Below, piece by piece: positions 1-5,526 of a stretch of 7,100 bases of DNA. The notes under the pieces are model-generated. The model was not told where the DNA came from. It did no database searches and was given only the letters and a program-made list of their open reading frames with translations. Source of the stretch: Chloroflexales bacterium (GTDB lineage: Bacteria > Chloroflexota > Chloroflexia > Chloroflexales > Chloroflexaceae); NCBI GenBank assembly GCA_013336035.1, contig JAAXUL010000413.1, positions 1 through 7,100 on the forward strand, read 5' to 3'. How positions within the stretch are numbered: the first letter of the stretch is position 1; the number at the start of each line of letters is the position of its first letter. The position numbers and the translations under genes are program-made.

Positions 1-177
1 CTGGTTGCCGCGCTGGCGCATGGTGTCCCAGAAGAGCAGGCTGCGCTGATTCGCGTCGATCAGATACTCCCAGAGCGCAAATGGTGTAAACCATGGCGCC
101 AGCGGGCGCGCGCCGTTCTTCGCCGGTACTTTGGCACGCTGCATACCGGACTGCCCATCAGTACTATGCTGCGACAC
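1..177 (-). CDS. DUF3141 / PHA-synthase-like protein, N-terminal part
   Basis: The first 59 codons of a gene that leaves the window at base 1. I chose the GTG at 177-175 because AGGGAG (185-190) lies 7 bases upstream; an internal ATG at 144-142 has no comparable site. The residues around 30-59 read PWFTPFALWEYLIDANQRS and then LLFWDTMRQRGNQ. This resembles the conserved N-terminal region of the DUF3141 family (proteins of roughly 700-800 residues, often annotated as poly(3-hydroxyalkanoate) synthase-like, with an alpha/beta hydrolase core). The hydrolase core and its catalytic residues lie outside the window, so function cannot be judged. The gene follows the small membrane protein on the same strand after about 100 bases, so co-transcription is possible. 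The family call is from memory of the motif; I am fairly but not fully sure. Confidence 0.6.
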   Translation of the reverse strand, partial: MSQHSTDGQSGMQRAKVPAKNGARPLAPWFTPFALWEYLIDANQRSLLFWDTMRQRGNQ

Positions 178-184
178 GTGAGTG

Positions 185-190
185 CTCCCT
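185..190 (-). promoter_or_regulatory. Ribosome binding site of the DUF3141-like gene
   Basis: AGGGAG on the minus strand, 7 bases before a GTG codon. It decides the start at 177 in a frame that is otherwise open further upstream. Confidence 0.55.
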
Positions 191-278
191 TCAATCCAGG
201 GCAGGCGCCTGTCTCCGTAATAGCTTGATGCCCGGTCCTCATCCCTTGCGCTGAAGGCGCCTGGTGTCGTCGAGCGAG

Positions 279-584
279 CTACACGGTAGCGCGGGTGGAA
301 TAGCCTGGGATGCGTTCGCGGCCGCCGTAGAGCGAGCCGGCATAGTGCGTGATGTCGAGGACGACGGCCAGGATCAGCCAGAACCAGTCCCACCCGACGA
401 GCCCGACCGGCGACCAGAGCAGCACGTACATTAAGGTGCTGAACGGCAGGAAGATGATGCCGAGCAGCGGCCAGAACCAGCTGCCGCCAAAGGCGGCCTC
501 GAAGAGGCTCGGCCGGGCCAGCCAGATGAACATGGTGGCGAGGCGCGGGAAGCATCCGGCGAATAGCGCGAACAGGCAGCCCAT
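279..584 (-). CDS. Small integral membrane protein, 101 residues
   Basis: The frame is open far upstream, but the ATG at 584 is preceded by AGGAGG (590-595) at 5 bases, and the residues from there on are the first that look like protein. Three hydrophobic stretches are visible: about residues 4-23, 37-58 and 65-88. The first contains FPRLATMFIWL, the second WFWPLLGIIFLPFSTLMYVL, and the third begins GWDWFWLILAVVLD. The protein ends in a short polar tail with RERIPGY. The pattern (a GSW before the second helix, a PF-TLMYV segment, a GWDW turn and an R-ER-PGY tail) fits a family of small hypothetical membrane proteins I have seen in Chloroflexota and Actinomycetota, with no established function. 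It sits upstream of the DUF3141-like gene on the same strand. It looks intact. No function is proposed. Confidence 0.8.
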   Translation of the reverse strand: MGCLFALFAGCFPRLATMFIWLARPSLFEAAFGGSWFWPLLGIIFLPFSTLMYVLLWSPVGLVGWDWFWLILAVVLDITHYAGSLYGGRERIPGYSTRATV

Positions 585-908
585 AGTCTCCTCCTGGATC
601 TGTAGCCGATAAAGCAGCGCCCTCGGAGAGCGCAGCAAAGGTATAGCTTCATTACATCGAAAAAGGGCTTGCTCAGCATCGCGCACCAAGAGCGTTTTAG
701 CCTGATCCCTTGGGTGCTCGGCCGCTGATCCGCTGCGAGGGGCGGCGGCCCGTCCGAGAAGACGAGAGTCAAACCCAGCGGGCGCGGTTGGTCCTCGCGC
801 CGCTGGCGCAGCGCCGTCTTGCCGCCGGCTTGTCAACGCCACAGAGGATTCTATGCAACACCAGGACAATGGCCGGCCGCTTACTCAGCACGGCGCTGCT
901 CGCCCTAT
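585..908. other. 324-base stretch with no recognised gene
   Basis: Lies between the end of nhaC and the start of the small membrane protein, both on the minus strand, so it should hold the membrane protein's promoter. On the minus strand there are only weak -10-like hexamers (TGTAAT near 652-657 and TATACC at 640-645) without a convincing -35 partner. No strong terminator hairpin with a T-run follows nhaC. A 43-codon plus-strand frame at 853-984, with AGAGGA shortly before its ATG, is discussed in the findings; I do not accept it as a gene. Confidence 0.5.
590..595 (-). promoter_or_regulatory. Ribosome binding site of the small membrane protein
   Basis: A full AGGAGG on the minus strand, 5 bases before the ATG at 584. 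It argues against the much longer reading that would start near 869. Confidence 0.8.
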
Positions 909-2426
909 CTACTTCTCCTGGGCGACCAGGGACGCGGTCTCTCCGGGCGTCGCGGCGAGCGGCTCTGTCGGATCCAGGCGCTGAATGTTGATGCCCGCGA
1001 AGCCGTAGATCAGTCCCAGGAAGAAGTTGAGAAAGTTGAAGATACAGTAAGGGAAGTACACAAAGGTGGACACGCCCAGGGCGGCCGACATATAGGCGCC
1101 GCACGAGTTCCACGGGATCAGCGGGGAGGTCACCGTCCCCGCATTCTCCACCGCTGTTGCCAGGGTCTCAGGGTGGATTCCACGCTTGCGGAACTCGACC
1201 ATGAACATACGCGCCGGCAGGACGATCGCGATGTACTGGTCGCCGGCGACAATATTCAGCCCGACTGAGGTGAGCATAACGGTGGCAATCGTGCTGCCGA
1301 CCGATTTGACCCGGCCGATCACGGGGTCGATCAGTCGCTTATTAAACCCGGCGAAATCCATGACCGCGCCGAACGACATCGCCCCTAAGATCAGCCAGAC
1401 CGTCAGCAGCATGCTGCTCATGCCACCGCCGGTGAAGAGCTGGTCAACTGGCGCGACGCCGGTCGAGGAGATGAAGCCGTTCGCCATCGCCATCCAGACC
1501 CCTTTGAGCAGGGCCAGCGGGGCGCTCAGCGCCGGATCGTTGGCGAATTGCAGCACCACCTGGGGCTGAAGCACCACGGCCACGAGCGCGCCTGTCAGGG
1601 CTCCGATCAGAATGGAGAGAAACGCCGGGTATTTGCGCAGGCCCAGCAGCACCAGGACCAGCATCGGCAGCAGGTTCCACAGCGAGATATAGTAGGCCGA
1701 ATCGAGCACGGCCAGGACCTGGGCCGTGTCCACCGGTGGGGCGCTGATCTCCTGATTCTTGCCGATCAGAAAAAAGATCGCCAGCGTGATCAGGTAGGCC
1801 GGGACGGTGGCCTTGCTCAGGCTACGAATATGGGCGTAGACATTGCTGCCCACGATCTGCGGGGTGAGGATCGTGGTCTCAGACAGCGGCGTCATCTTGT
1901 CGCCAAAGTATGCGCCCGAGATGATCGCCCCGGCGGTGATCGCCGGGTCAGCGCCGATCGCCCGGCTGATCCCGATGAACGCCACCCCGATCGTAGCGGC
2001 CGTCGTCCACGAGCTGCCCGTCACCAGGCCGACCAGGCCGGTGATCAGGGCAACCGCCAGGTAGAACCAGCTCGGGTTGATGTACTTGATGCCGTAGTAG
2101 ACGATCGTCGCGATCGTCCCGGACATCTGCCAGACGCCGATCAGCGCCCCGACCATTAGCAGGATCATGATCGCCGACATCGCCAGCGAGATCCCCTTGA
2201 CGATCTCCTGGCCAAGCACATCCCAGGTATGCCCGTTCTTATGCGCGACCACCCCGGCGACGACGGCGCTCATAAAGAGCGCCACCTGGAGCGGCCCAAG
2301 TGAGGCCTCAATCCCAAACATGACGATCGAAAGGGCCAGCAGGCCGATCATGAAGCCGAGCGGGATCAAGGCGTCCAGCGTAGATGGCGGCCGGATCTTG
2401 GTTTCCGCGCTGCGCTCAATGTCCAT
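909..2426 (-). CDS. nhaC: NhaC-type Na+/H+ antiporter, 505 residues
   Basis: An inner-membrane antiporter expected to exchange Na+ for H+ (ion transporter superfamily, NhaC family). The length fits the family, which runs about 450-510 residues. A short polar N-terminus is followed by many hydrophobic helices. Conserved-looking family segments are present in order: GSSWTTAATIGVAF at 137-150, SGAYFGDKMTPLSETT at 170-185, FTGGGMSSML at 331-340, NIVAGDQYIAIVLPARM at 391-407 and ENAGTVTSPLIPWNSCGAYM at 427-446. The Asp of YFGDK and the NAGT-SPLIPWN region are typical of NhaC. The ATG at 2426 has AAGGAG at 2433-2438, 6 bases upstream. An AT-rich block, TATTTTATAG (2445-2454), stands out just before it, but no good -35 was found. 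The damaged YfcC-type carrier ends 79 bases upstream on the same strand. The gene appears complete and is the best-supported protein here. Confidence 0.93.
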   Translation of the reverse strand: MDIERSAETKIRPPSTLDALIPLGFMIGLLALSIVMFGIEASLGPLQVALFMSAVVAGVVAHKNGHTWDVLGQEIVKGISLAMSAIMILLMVGALIGVWQMSGTIATIVYYGIKYINPSWFYLAVALITGLVGLVTGSSWTTAATIGVAFIGISRAIGADPAITAGAIISGAYFGDKMTPLSETTILTPQIVGSNVYAHIRSLSKATVPAYLITLAIFFLIGKNQEISAPPVDTAQVLAVLDSAYYISLWNLLPMLVLVLLGLRKYPAFLSILIGALTGALVAVVLQPQVVLQFANDPALSAPLALLKGVWMAMANGFISSTGVAPVDQLFTGGGMSSMLLTVWLILGAMSFGAVMDFAGFNKRLIDPVIGRVKSVGSTIATVMLTSVGLNIVAGDQYIAIVLPARMFMVEFRKRGIHPETLATAVENAGTVTSPLIPWNSCGAYMSAALGVSTFVYFPYCIFNFLNFFLGLIYGFAGINIQRLDPTEPLAATPGETASLVAQEK

Positions 2427-2432
2427 GACGGG

Positions 2433-2438
2433 CTCCTT
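2433..2438 (-). promoter_or_regulatory. Ribosome binding site of nhaC
   Basis: AAGGAG on the minus strand, 6 bases before the ATG at 2426. Confidence 0.7.
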
Positions 2439-2505
2439 GCGCGTCTATAAAATAGGGCGAGGCGCGCCACGCCATTGTGACGCGCCCTTCTGAGCGAAAG
2501 GGTCG

Positions 2506-2955
2506 CTACGCCCCTATGAAGACGCCCACCGCCAGCACGGCCATGGCCATGATCATCACGGCCAGCATCCCAACCAGCGGTAGGACGAAACGCCACCAGG
2601 TGGCGATGGGCGCCCGCCCGATCGCGAGGCCGCCCGTGATGATGCCGTCGCCAAGGGGGATGCCGGCGAAGCCGGAGGCGATCCCGGTGGCGAAGCGGTC
2701 GACCGAGCCGTCCTCAGCCTGGAAGCCATTCATCCCATCGATCGGGGCGAGCACTGCGTCGCGCAGGCGCTGGGGGTTGGGCTCGACGCGATGGTACGAG
2801 CCGGGGATGGGCGCCCCGCTGGCGTCCAGATCATACCGGCCGGCCGATATAAAGAACGTCAGCCCCGCCACCACGACGATGAGCAGAGCCAGGAGCGTGT
2901 AGGCAGAGGGAGACGTAAAGTGCCGTTTGGATGCCGCAGAGGTAATGGCAGCTAT
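2506..2955 (-). pseudogene. YfcC/DcuC-family carrier reduced to its two ends
   Basis: An in-frame stretch of about 149 codons. The first half looks like the N-terminus of the YfcC-type carriers (C4-dicarboxylate/basic amino acid ion transporter superfamily). It has a basic KRHFTSPSAYTLLALL lead, a hydrophobic helix, then ISAGRYDLDASGAPIPGSYH and NPQRLRDAVLAPIDGMNGF. The second half looks like the C-terminus of the same family: ITGGLAIGRAPIATWWRFV followed by a last hydrophobic helix ending in IGA and the stop. Family members have about 450-510 residues, so roughly 330 residues of transmembrane core are missing. The join lies somewhere around 2620-2690. The natural start also seems lost: AGGAG (2962-2966) is followed after 6 bases by ATA (2955-2953) instead of ATG. 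An internal GTG at 2874 would begin inside the first helix. Not expected to make a working carrier. Confidence 0.65.
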
Positions 2956-3188
2956 CGCAGACTCCTGTGCACTGAGCTACTTGAATGGCCGTGCCCAAGC
3001 TACAGAGAGAGCCTGAACATGCTTAGTTGTATCGGAACTGCGCCCTGGTCACGAGATGCAGATGATGCGTTCCTGCATAGCCCGGCGAGATCGCCCCCTG
3101 CTCATCCACATGGGGGATGCGGCGAACGCGCCCCTGTGCTACAACCCGAGCGTGCGGCGCGCAGCGCGGTGAAGCGAATGTGTGACCA
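2956..3188. other. Stretch without a recognised gene
   Basis: Between the start of the YfcC remnant and the AI-2E remnant, which diverge. No open frame here resembles a protein I know. An 8-bp inverted repeat (CTGGTCAC at 3045-3052, GTGACCAG at 3182-3189) brackets 129 bases and ends exactly where the AI-2E-like reading begins; it may be chance. The missing N-terminus of the AI-2E-type permease would be expected here, and it is not present. Confidence 0.4.
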
Positions 3189-3404
3189 GTGTTTCTGCTC
3201 CTGCTCGTGACGGCCTTTCTGGCGCTGCTGATCAGCCCGCTGGCTGATACTCTCGCGCGGCGCGGCCTCTCGCGCGGCCTGACCACCGGGCTCGCTCTGA
3301 TCTTCGGCGTGCCCTACGGCGTGCAGATTGGCGTGGTCGCGGGGCTGCTCGAGTTCATCCCGTACCTGGGCGGCCTGGTGGGCATGGTGCTGACCGTGAC
3401 CGCA
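3189..3404 (+). pseudogene. AI-2E/PerM-family permease remnant
   Basis: The frame opens directly after an in-frame TGA at 3183. Its first 40 residues match the second-helix region of AI-2E family transporters: LVTAFLALLISPLADTLARRG followed by LSRGLTTGLALIFG. From about residue 41 (near 3309) it jumps to a downstream family segment, VPYGVQIGVVAGLLEFIPYLG followed by GLVGMVL, where the EFIPYLG motif is a family hallmark. From about 3405 the reading becomes GAPPARRAEARVA, which no longer fits the family. AI-2E members have about 340-400 residues. The N-terminal helix, the large central region and the C-terminal half are therefore missing. The remnant converges on the hypothetical protein encoded on the opposite strand. 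Family assignment is from motifs only; non-function is a strong inference. Confidence 0.6.
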
Positions 3405-3453
3405 GCAGGCGCACCTCCGGCCCGGCGGGCTGAGGCACGCGTCGCTCGCGACA

Positions 3454-3884
3454 GACAATGGTGAAGGCGCCGGCGCGGGCGAGGGCGATCACTTCCCAGA
3501 GGTGCTGGCGCAGAGCCGCCCGCTAAAGAACTCGATCGGCTCCGCGCCGGGGTCCGGGCTCCACATGCGCGCCCCCGTCGCGTCCGCGAGCGCCGTGAGG
3601 CCCGCTGAGCCGGCGAGGGGCCGGCGCTTGATCACGGTGACCTCGTAGGGTGGGACGTGCGGTAGGGCACAGGCCAGGGCATCCGCCAGCTCGGCGGCAT
3701 CGGCCGGGCCGATCTGCCGGCGGCCTGGAGCCCAGTCGCTCGCGCCCGCAGCGTTGTCGGCCAGATCAGGCCCGGGATCGCTGCTGGGCTCCCAGCCGTA
3801 CTGCCGCGCCAGCTCGAGCAGCTTGCGCCAGGCCAGCATGGAGAACAGGCGGTGGTGCCGCGCGCCGTGGAGCTCGATGCTCAT
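3454..3884 (-). CDS. Hypothetical soluble protein, apparently frameshifted near its end
   Basis: The ATG at 3884 has AGGAGG (3890-3895) 5 bases upstream. The as-read frame stops at 3489, giving 131 residues. The opening MSIELHGARHH-LFSMLAWRKLLELARQYGWEP and a later DAAELADALACALP resemble a small family of cytoplasmic hypothetical proteins in soil bacteria. Members typically end with FFSGP, then LREFIAFCRAGGF. Here EFFSG is followed in the as-read frame by RLCASTSGK and a stop. One frame over, the DNA gives ALRQHLWEVIALARAGAFTIV, ending about 3454, which fits the expected tail. A single missing base near 3516-3518 would explain this. The ATG overlaps a TGA (3883-3881) in the frame of the preceding ModA remnant as ATGA, so the two genes were probably translationally coupled. 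No function is known to me. Confidence 0.6.
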
Positions 3885-3924
3885 CCATTCCTCCTGAAAG
3901 CCGCCCATGCGGTGCCTGGCACGC

Positions 3925-3932
3925 TACCGCAG
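3925..3932 (+). repeat. 8-bp direct repeat, copy 1
   Basis: TACCGCAG. Together with the identical copy at 4074-4081 it bounds the 149-base block of ModA that is out of place. Bases just outside differ between the copies, so the identity is exactly 8 bp. Confidence 0.6.
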
Positions 3933-4073
3933 GGGCGGCACGACCGCGACCTGGATCTCGCCGGCCGCGCGATGATAGTCCGAGGTGAAGACAATGCCCG
4001 CGTCCACCTCGCCCTGCACAACCTTTGAGAGGACGCCGGTGACCGTTTCGGCGTAGTAGACCACGTTGTGCAG

Positions 4074-4081
4074 TACCGCAG
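4074..4081 (+). repeat. 8-bp direct repeat, copy 2
   Basis: TACCGCAG, 149 bases from the first copy. On the minus strand it is the point where the ModA C-terminal block (LLARCG) changes frame into the misplaced middle block (VLHNVV). It could be a microhomology at a template switch or a duplicated target. Confidence 0.6.
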
Positions 4082-4206
4082 CGGGCCAGCAGGGCCTGGC
4101 CGGTCGGCCCGCAGACAAAGGCCACAAACTGCTGGGCCAGCGCGGCGGCCGGGCTGTCGGCGAGCACGGCGATGGGGTAGGTCACCCCGGGCGCGAGCTG
4201 CGGCGG

Positions 4207-4686
4207 CGCGCTGAAGGTGTCGAGCCAGTCGAGGATCGCCTCGGTCTGGCGGACCTGCCACTGGCCCACGAGCCAGGGGTACGAGTGCGGCGCGACCTGC
4301 TCGTGCAGCTCGTGGCGGAGCTGGTGCAGCCGGGCGCGGTGCTGCTGGCGCTGGCCCAGCAGCAGCCGGTGGAGCGTCGCCGGGCCAAGCTGCCGCGCGA
4401 AGTACAGGCGGACTAGGAACTCGCGCTGGGTGTCGTCGCCGGGCTCGCTAGGCGTCGAGAGCCAGACGGTGAAGGCGATCGCCCCGGCGGGGGTCACCTG
4501 CAGCACCTTGCGGGGCGGGAGCGCGCCGCGGGGCTCGAGGGTGACGGTGAGGTAGCCCTCCTCCTCGAGGCGGGTCGCCAGGGCATAGAACTGGCTCTGC
4601 TTGAGCGGCCAGACCGCGCCAAGGGCCTCGGGGGCAATCAGGCGCTGGTAGACCTCGTAGCCGTGGAGCGGCTGCTCACGCAGAGC
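4207..4686 (-). pseudogene. PadR-family regulator lacking its start, fused to ModA remnant
   Basis: The protein sequence is a recognisable PadR-type transcription regulator. The winged-helix part begins abruptly with ALREQPLHGYEVYQRL, followed by VWPLKQSQFYALATRLEEEG and YLTVTLEP, a PPRKVLQVTPAG wing, and a C-terminal helical part. That last part contains EFLVRLYFARQLGPATLHRL and ends in ILDWLDTF, as in the PadR C-terminal (virulence activator alpha) domain. About 8-12 N-terminal residues and any start codon are missing. No ATG or GTG lies in this frame before 4506, which is already inside the domain. The upstream sequence is the ferritin-like gene in another frame. At about 4207 the frame runs on without a stop into the ModA C-terminal block. 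PadR proteins normally repress nearby genes in response to ligands; the target here is unknown. Expression as it stands would need a fortuitous start. Confidence 0.65.
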
Positions 4687-5203
4687 CGTACGAGGGTCAG
4701 GTGCTCGACCTCGCTCGCGGCGTGCTGGGCCATCGTCGCGGCCAGGCGCGGCTCGCCGAGCTCGGCGAAGCGCCGCGTCGCCGCCAGGTAGGCCCCGGCG
4801 AAGGCGATCTCGGCGGCTGCGCAGGTGGTGACGTTGACGGTCTTGTCGCTCAGGAACTGCTCGGGGACATAGAAGTTCGTCGCCAGGGCCTCGCCCCCAA
4901 GGGACTGGAGGAAGCTGAGGTGGGCCTGCTCGGCGGTGAGCGCGAGCGTGAGATAGCTCAGGGCCGCATCGCTCAGCCCCAGGGGGTTCCCAGCGATGGT
5001 CTGGTATAACACGTGATCGCGAGCGCTTCTGCGGTCGCGGCCAGGTTCAGGATAGTCTGGGGCGTGTCCTGGGCATCCTGGAGCTGCGCGTGGGCGGTCC
5101 GCAGCCCGAAGAGCTGCGCGAAGCTCGCGGCGGCCACGCCGCCCCCGACCCCCGCTGCTGCCTGCAATACGCGCCGTCGTGAAAGAGTCTGCTTCCCGGC
5201 CAC
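4686..5203 (-). pseudogene. Tat-exported ferritin-like protein, frameshifted and 3'-truncated
   Basis: The reading begins at GTG 5203 (AGGA 8 bases upstream) or ATG 5212. A twin-arginine signal follows: SRRRVLQ, a glycine/alanine-rich hydrophobic stretch, then RTAHAQ as a likely cleavage site. The mature part shows ATAEALAITCY and then breaks. One base is missing near 5006-5011, and the protein continues in the next frame as YQTIAGNPLGLSDAALSYL. Four helices with ferritin-like metal ligands are visible: the Glu of TAEALA, the E-x-x-H of AEQAHLSFL, the Glu of AAAEIAFAGAY and the E-x-x-H of SEVEHLTL. This matches the ferritin-like domain family (PF13668 type), whose role outside the cytoplasm is mostly unknown. 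The match stops at EVEHLTLVR (4686), where the PadR sequence starts in a third frame. The C-terminal part that normally follows is gone. Confidence 0.65.
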
Positions 5204-5280
5204 CGGACACATCCTGCTACAAACATTGCGCGCGGTACGCGCCTCTGCCGCCTGGGGGCCGACCCGACCGTCCACCTGGC
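5204..5280. other. Divergent intergenic region, left half
   Basis: Short GC-rich stretch between the ferritin-like start and the mod promoter. A minus-strand -10-like TATAAA (plus TTTATA, about 5317-5322) with a poor -35 (TTCAAT, 18 bases away) overlaps the plus-strand mod promoter. It could serve the ferritin-like gene, but this is weak. Confidence 0.25.
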
Positions 5281-5295
5281 ATCGGCGCCGTTGCC

Positions 5296-5324
5296 TTGAC
5301 AGGGGCCACGCTCGAATTTATACT
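5296..5324 (+). promoter_or_regulatory. Near-consensus sigma-70 promoter of the mod genes
   Basis: TTGACA at 5296-5301 and TATACT at 5319-5324 are separated by exactly 17 bases. This gives 11 of 12 consensus positions in a GC-rich background. The expected transcription start is near 5331, about 195 bases before modA. No other plus-strand gene start intervenes, so it most likely drives modA-modB. Confidence 0.75.
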
Positions 5325-5330
5325 CAGCAC

Positions 5331-5526
5331 ATCAGCATTTATTGAATGATTAGGCCAAGTATACGTTTGGGTCGGCCAATCAGTCAAGCGACGGTCAGGG
5401 CACGTATCAGTGGGGATGCTTGTCTAGGAGGGCAGAACGCTGCCGTATCGCCATGGTTGTACTGGCTGCGGGTCCGTATGCCAGTCGCTCATCGTATTCA
5501 TTCTTTGGGTGAAAGGAACTTCCGTG
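5331..5526 (+). promoter_or_regulatory. Long, possibly structured leader of modA
   Basis: About 195 bases lie between the predicted transcription start and modA, with no recognisable coding. Possible stems: TGATTAGGCC (5347-5356) with GGCCAATCA (5374-5382), one base bulged; GGCAG-AACG-CTGCC (5431-5444); and ACTGGC (5461-5466) with GCCAGT (5480-5485). Molybdenum-transport operons in other bacteria can be controlled by ModE at an operator or by the Moco RNA element. I cannot match this leader to either with confidence. The first palindrome, about 16 bases after the predicted start, could equally be a protein-binding site. Confidence 0.35.

Larger units (their letters stand above)
3881..4206 (-). 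pseudogene. ModA-type molybdate-binding protein remnant with shuffled blocks
   Basis: Two separate pieces of a periplasmic molybdate-binding protein lie here in the wrong order. First comes the C-terminal block, QLAPGVTYPIAVLADSPAAA then LAQQFVAFVCGPTGQALLAR (about 4203-4080). Then, in another frame, comes the block that should precede it: VLHNVVYYAETVTGVLSKVV and QGEVDAGIVFTSDYHRAAGE, ending IQVAVVPP (about 4076-3933). The misplaced block is a 149-base unit bounded by copies of TACCGCAG (plus strand, 3925-3932 and 4074-4081). If one unit is removed, the first frame continues from LLARCG into SVPGTAWAAFRRNG and a TGA at 3883-3881, which looks like a normal ModA C-terminus (compare AKYGF-P). 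The whole N-terminal lobe is absent. Upstream it runs in frame out of the PadR-like remnant. Not functional as ModA. Confidence 0.65.

Noticed and set aside
1..228. Plus-strand open frame of 75 codons entering from the left edge
   Set aside because: It is antisense to the DUF3141-like start, which has a better ribosome binding site and recognisable motif.
585..869. N-terminal extension of the small membrane protein to 196 residues on the minus strand
   Set aside because: The extra 95 residues are low-quality, arginine/alanine-rich sequence with no family look, while a strong AGGAGG site marks the start at 584.
3045..3189. Segment inverted between CTGGTCAC and GTGACCAG
   Set aside because: Inverting it in thought does not restore the AI-2E frame (the TGA remains) or any other protein, so the 8-bp repeat is likely coincidental.
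3023..3286. Minus-strand frame ending GTHHLHLVTRAQFRYN
   Set aside because: Arginine/alanine-rich for most of its length, antisense to the AI-2E remnant, and no family resemblance; treated as a shadow.
3766..4506. A single 246-residue PadR-ModA fusion protein
   Set aside because: Its GTG start lies inside the winged-helix domain, and its last third is a frame-shifted reading of the misplaced ModA block and the next gene. It is a product of the rearrangement, not a gene.
5453..5512. 19-codon leader peptide (ATG to TGA) just before modA
   Set aside because: No ribosome binding site precedes its ATG and its composition shows no regulatory codon run; probably chance.
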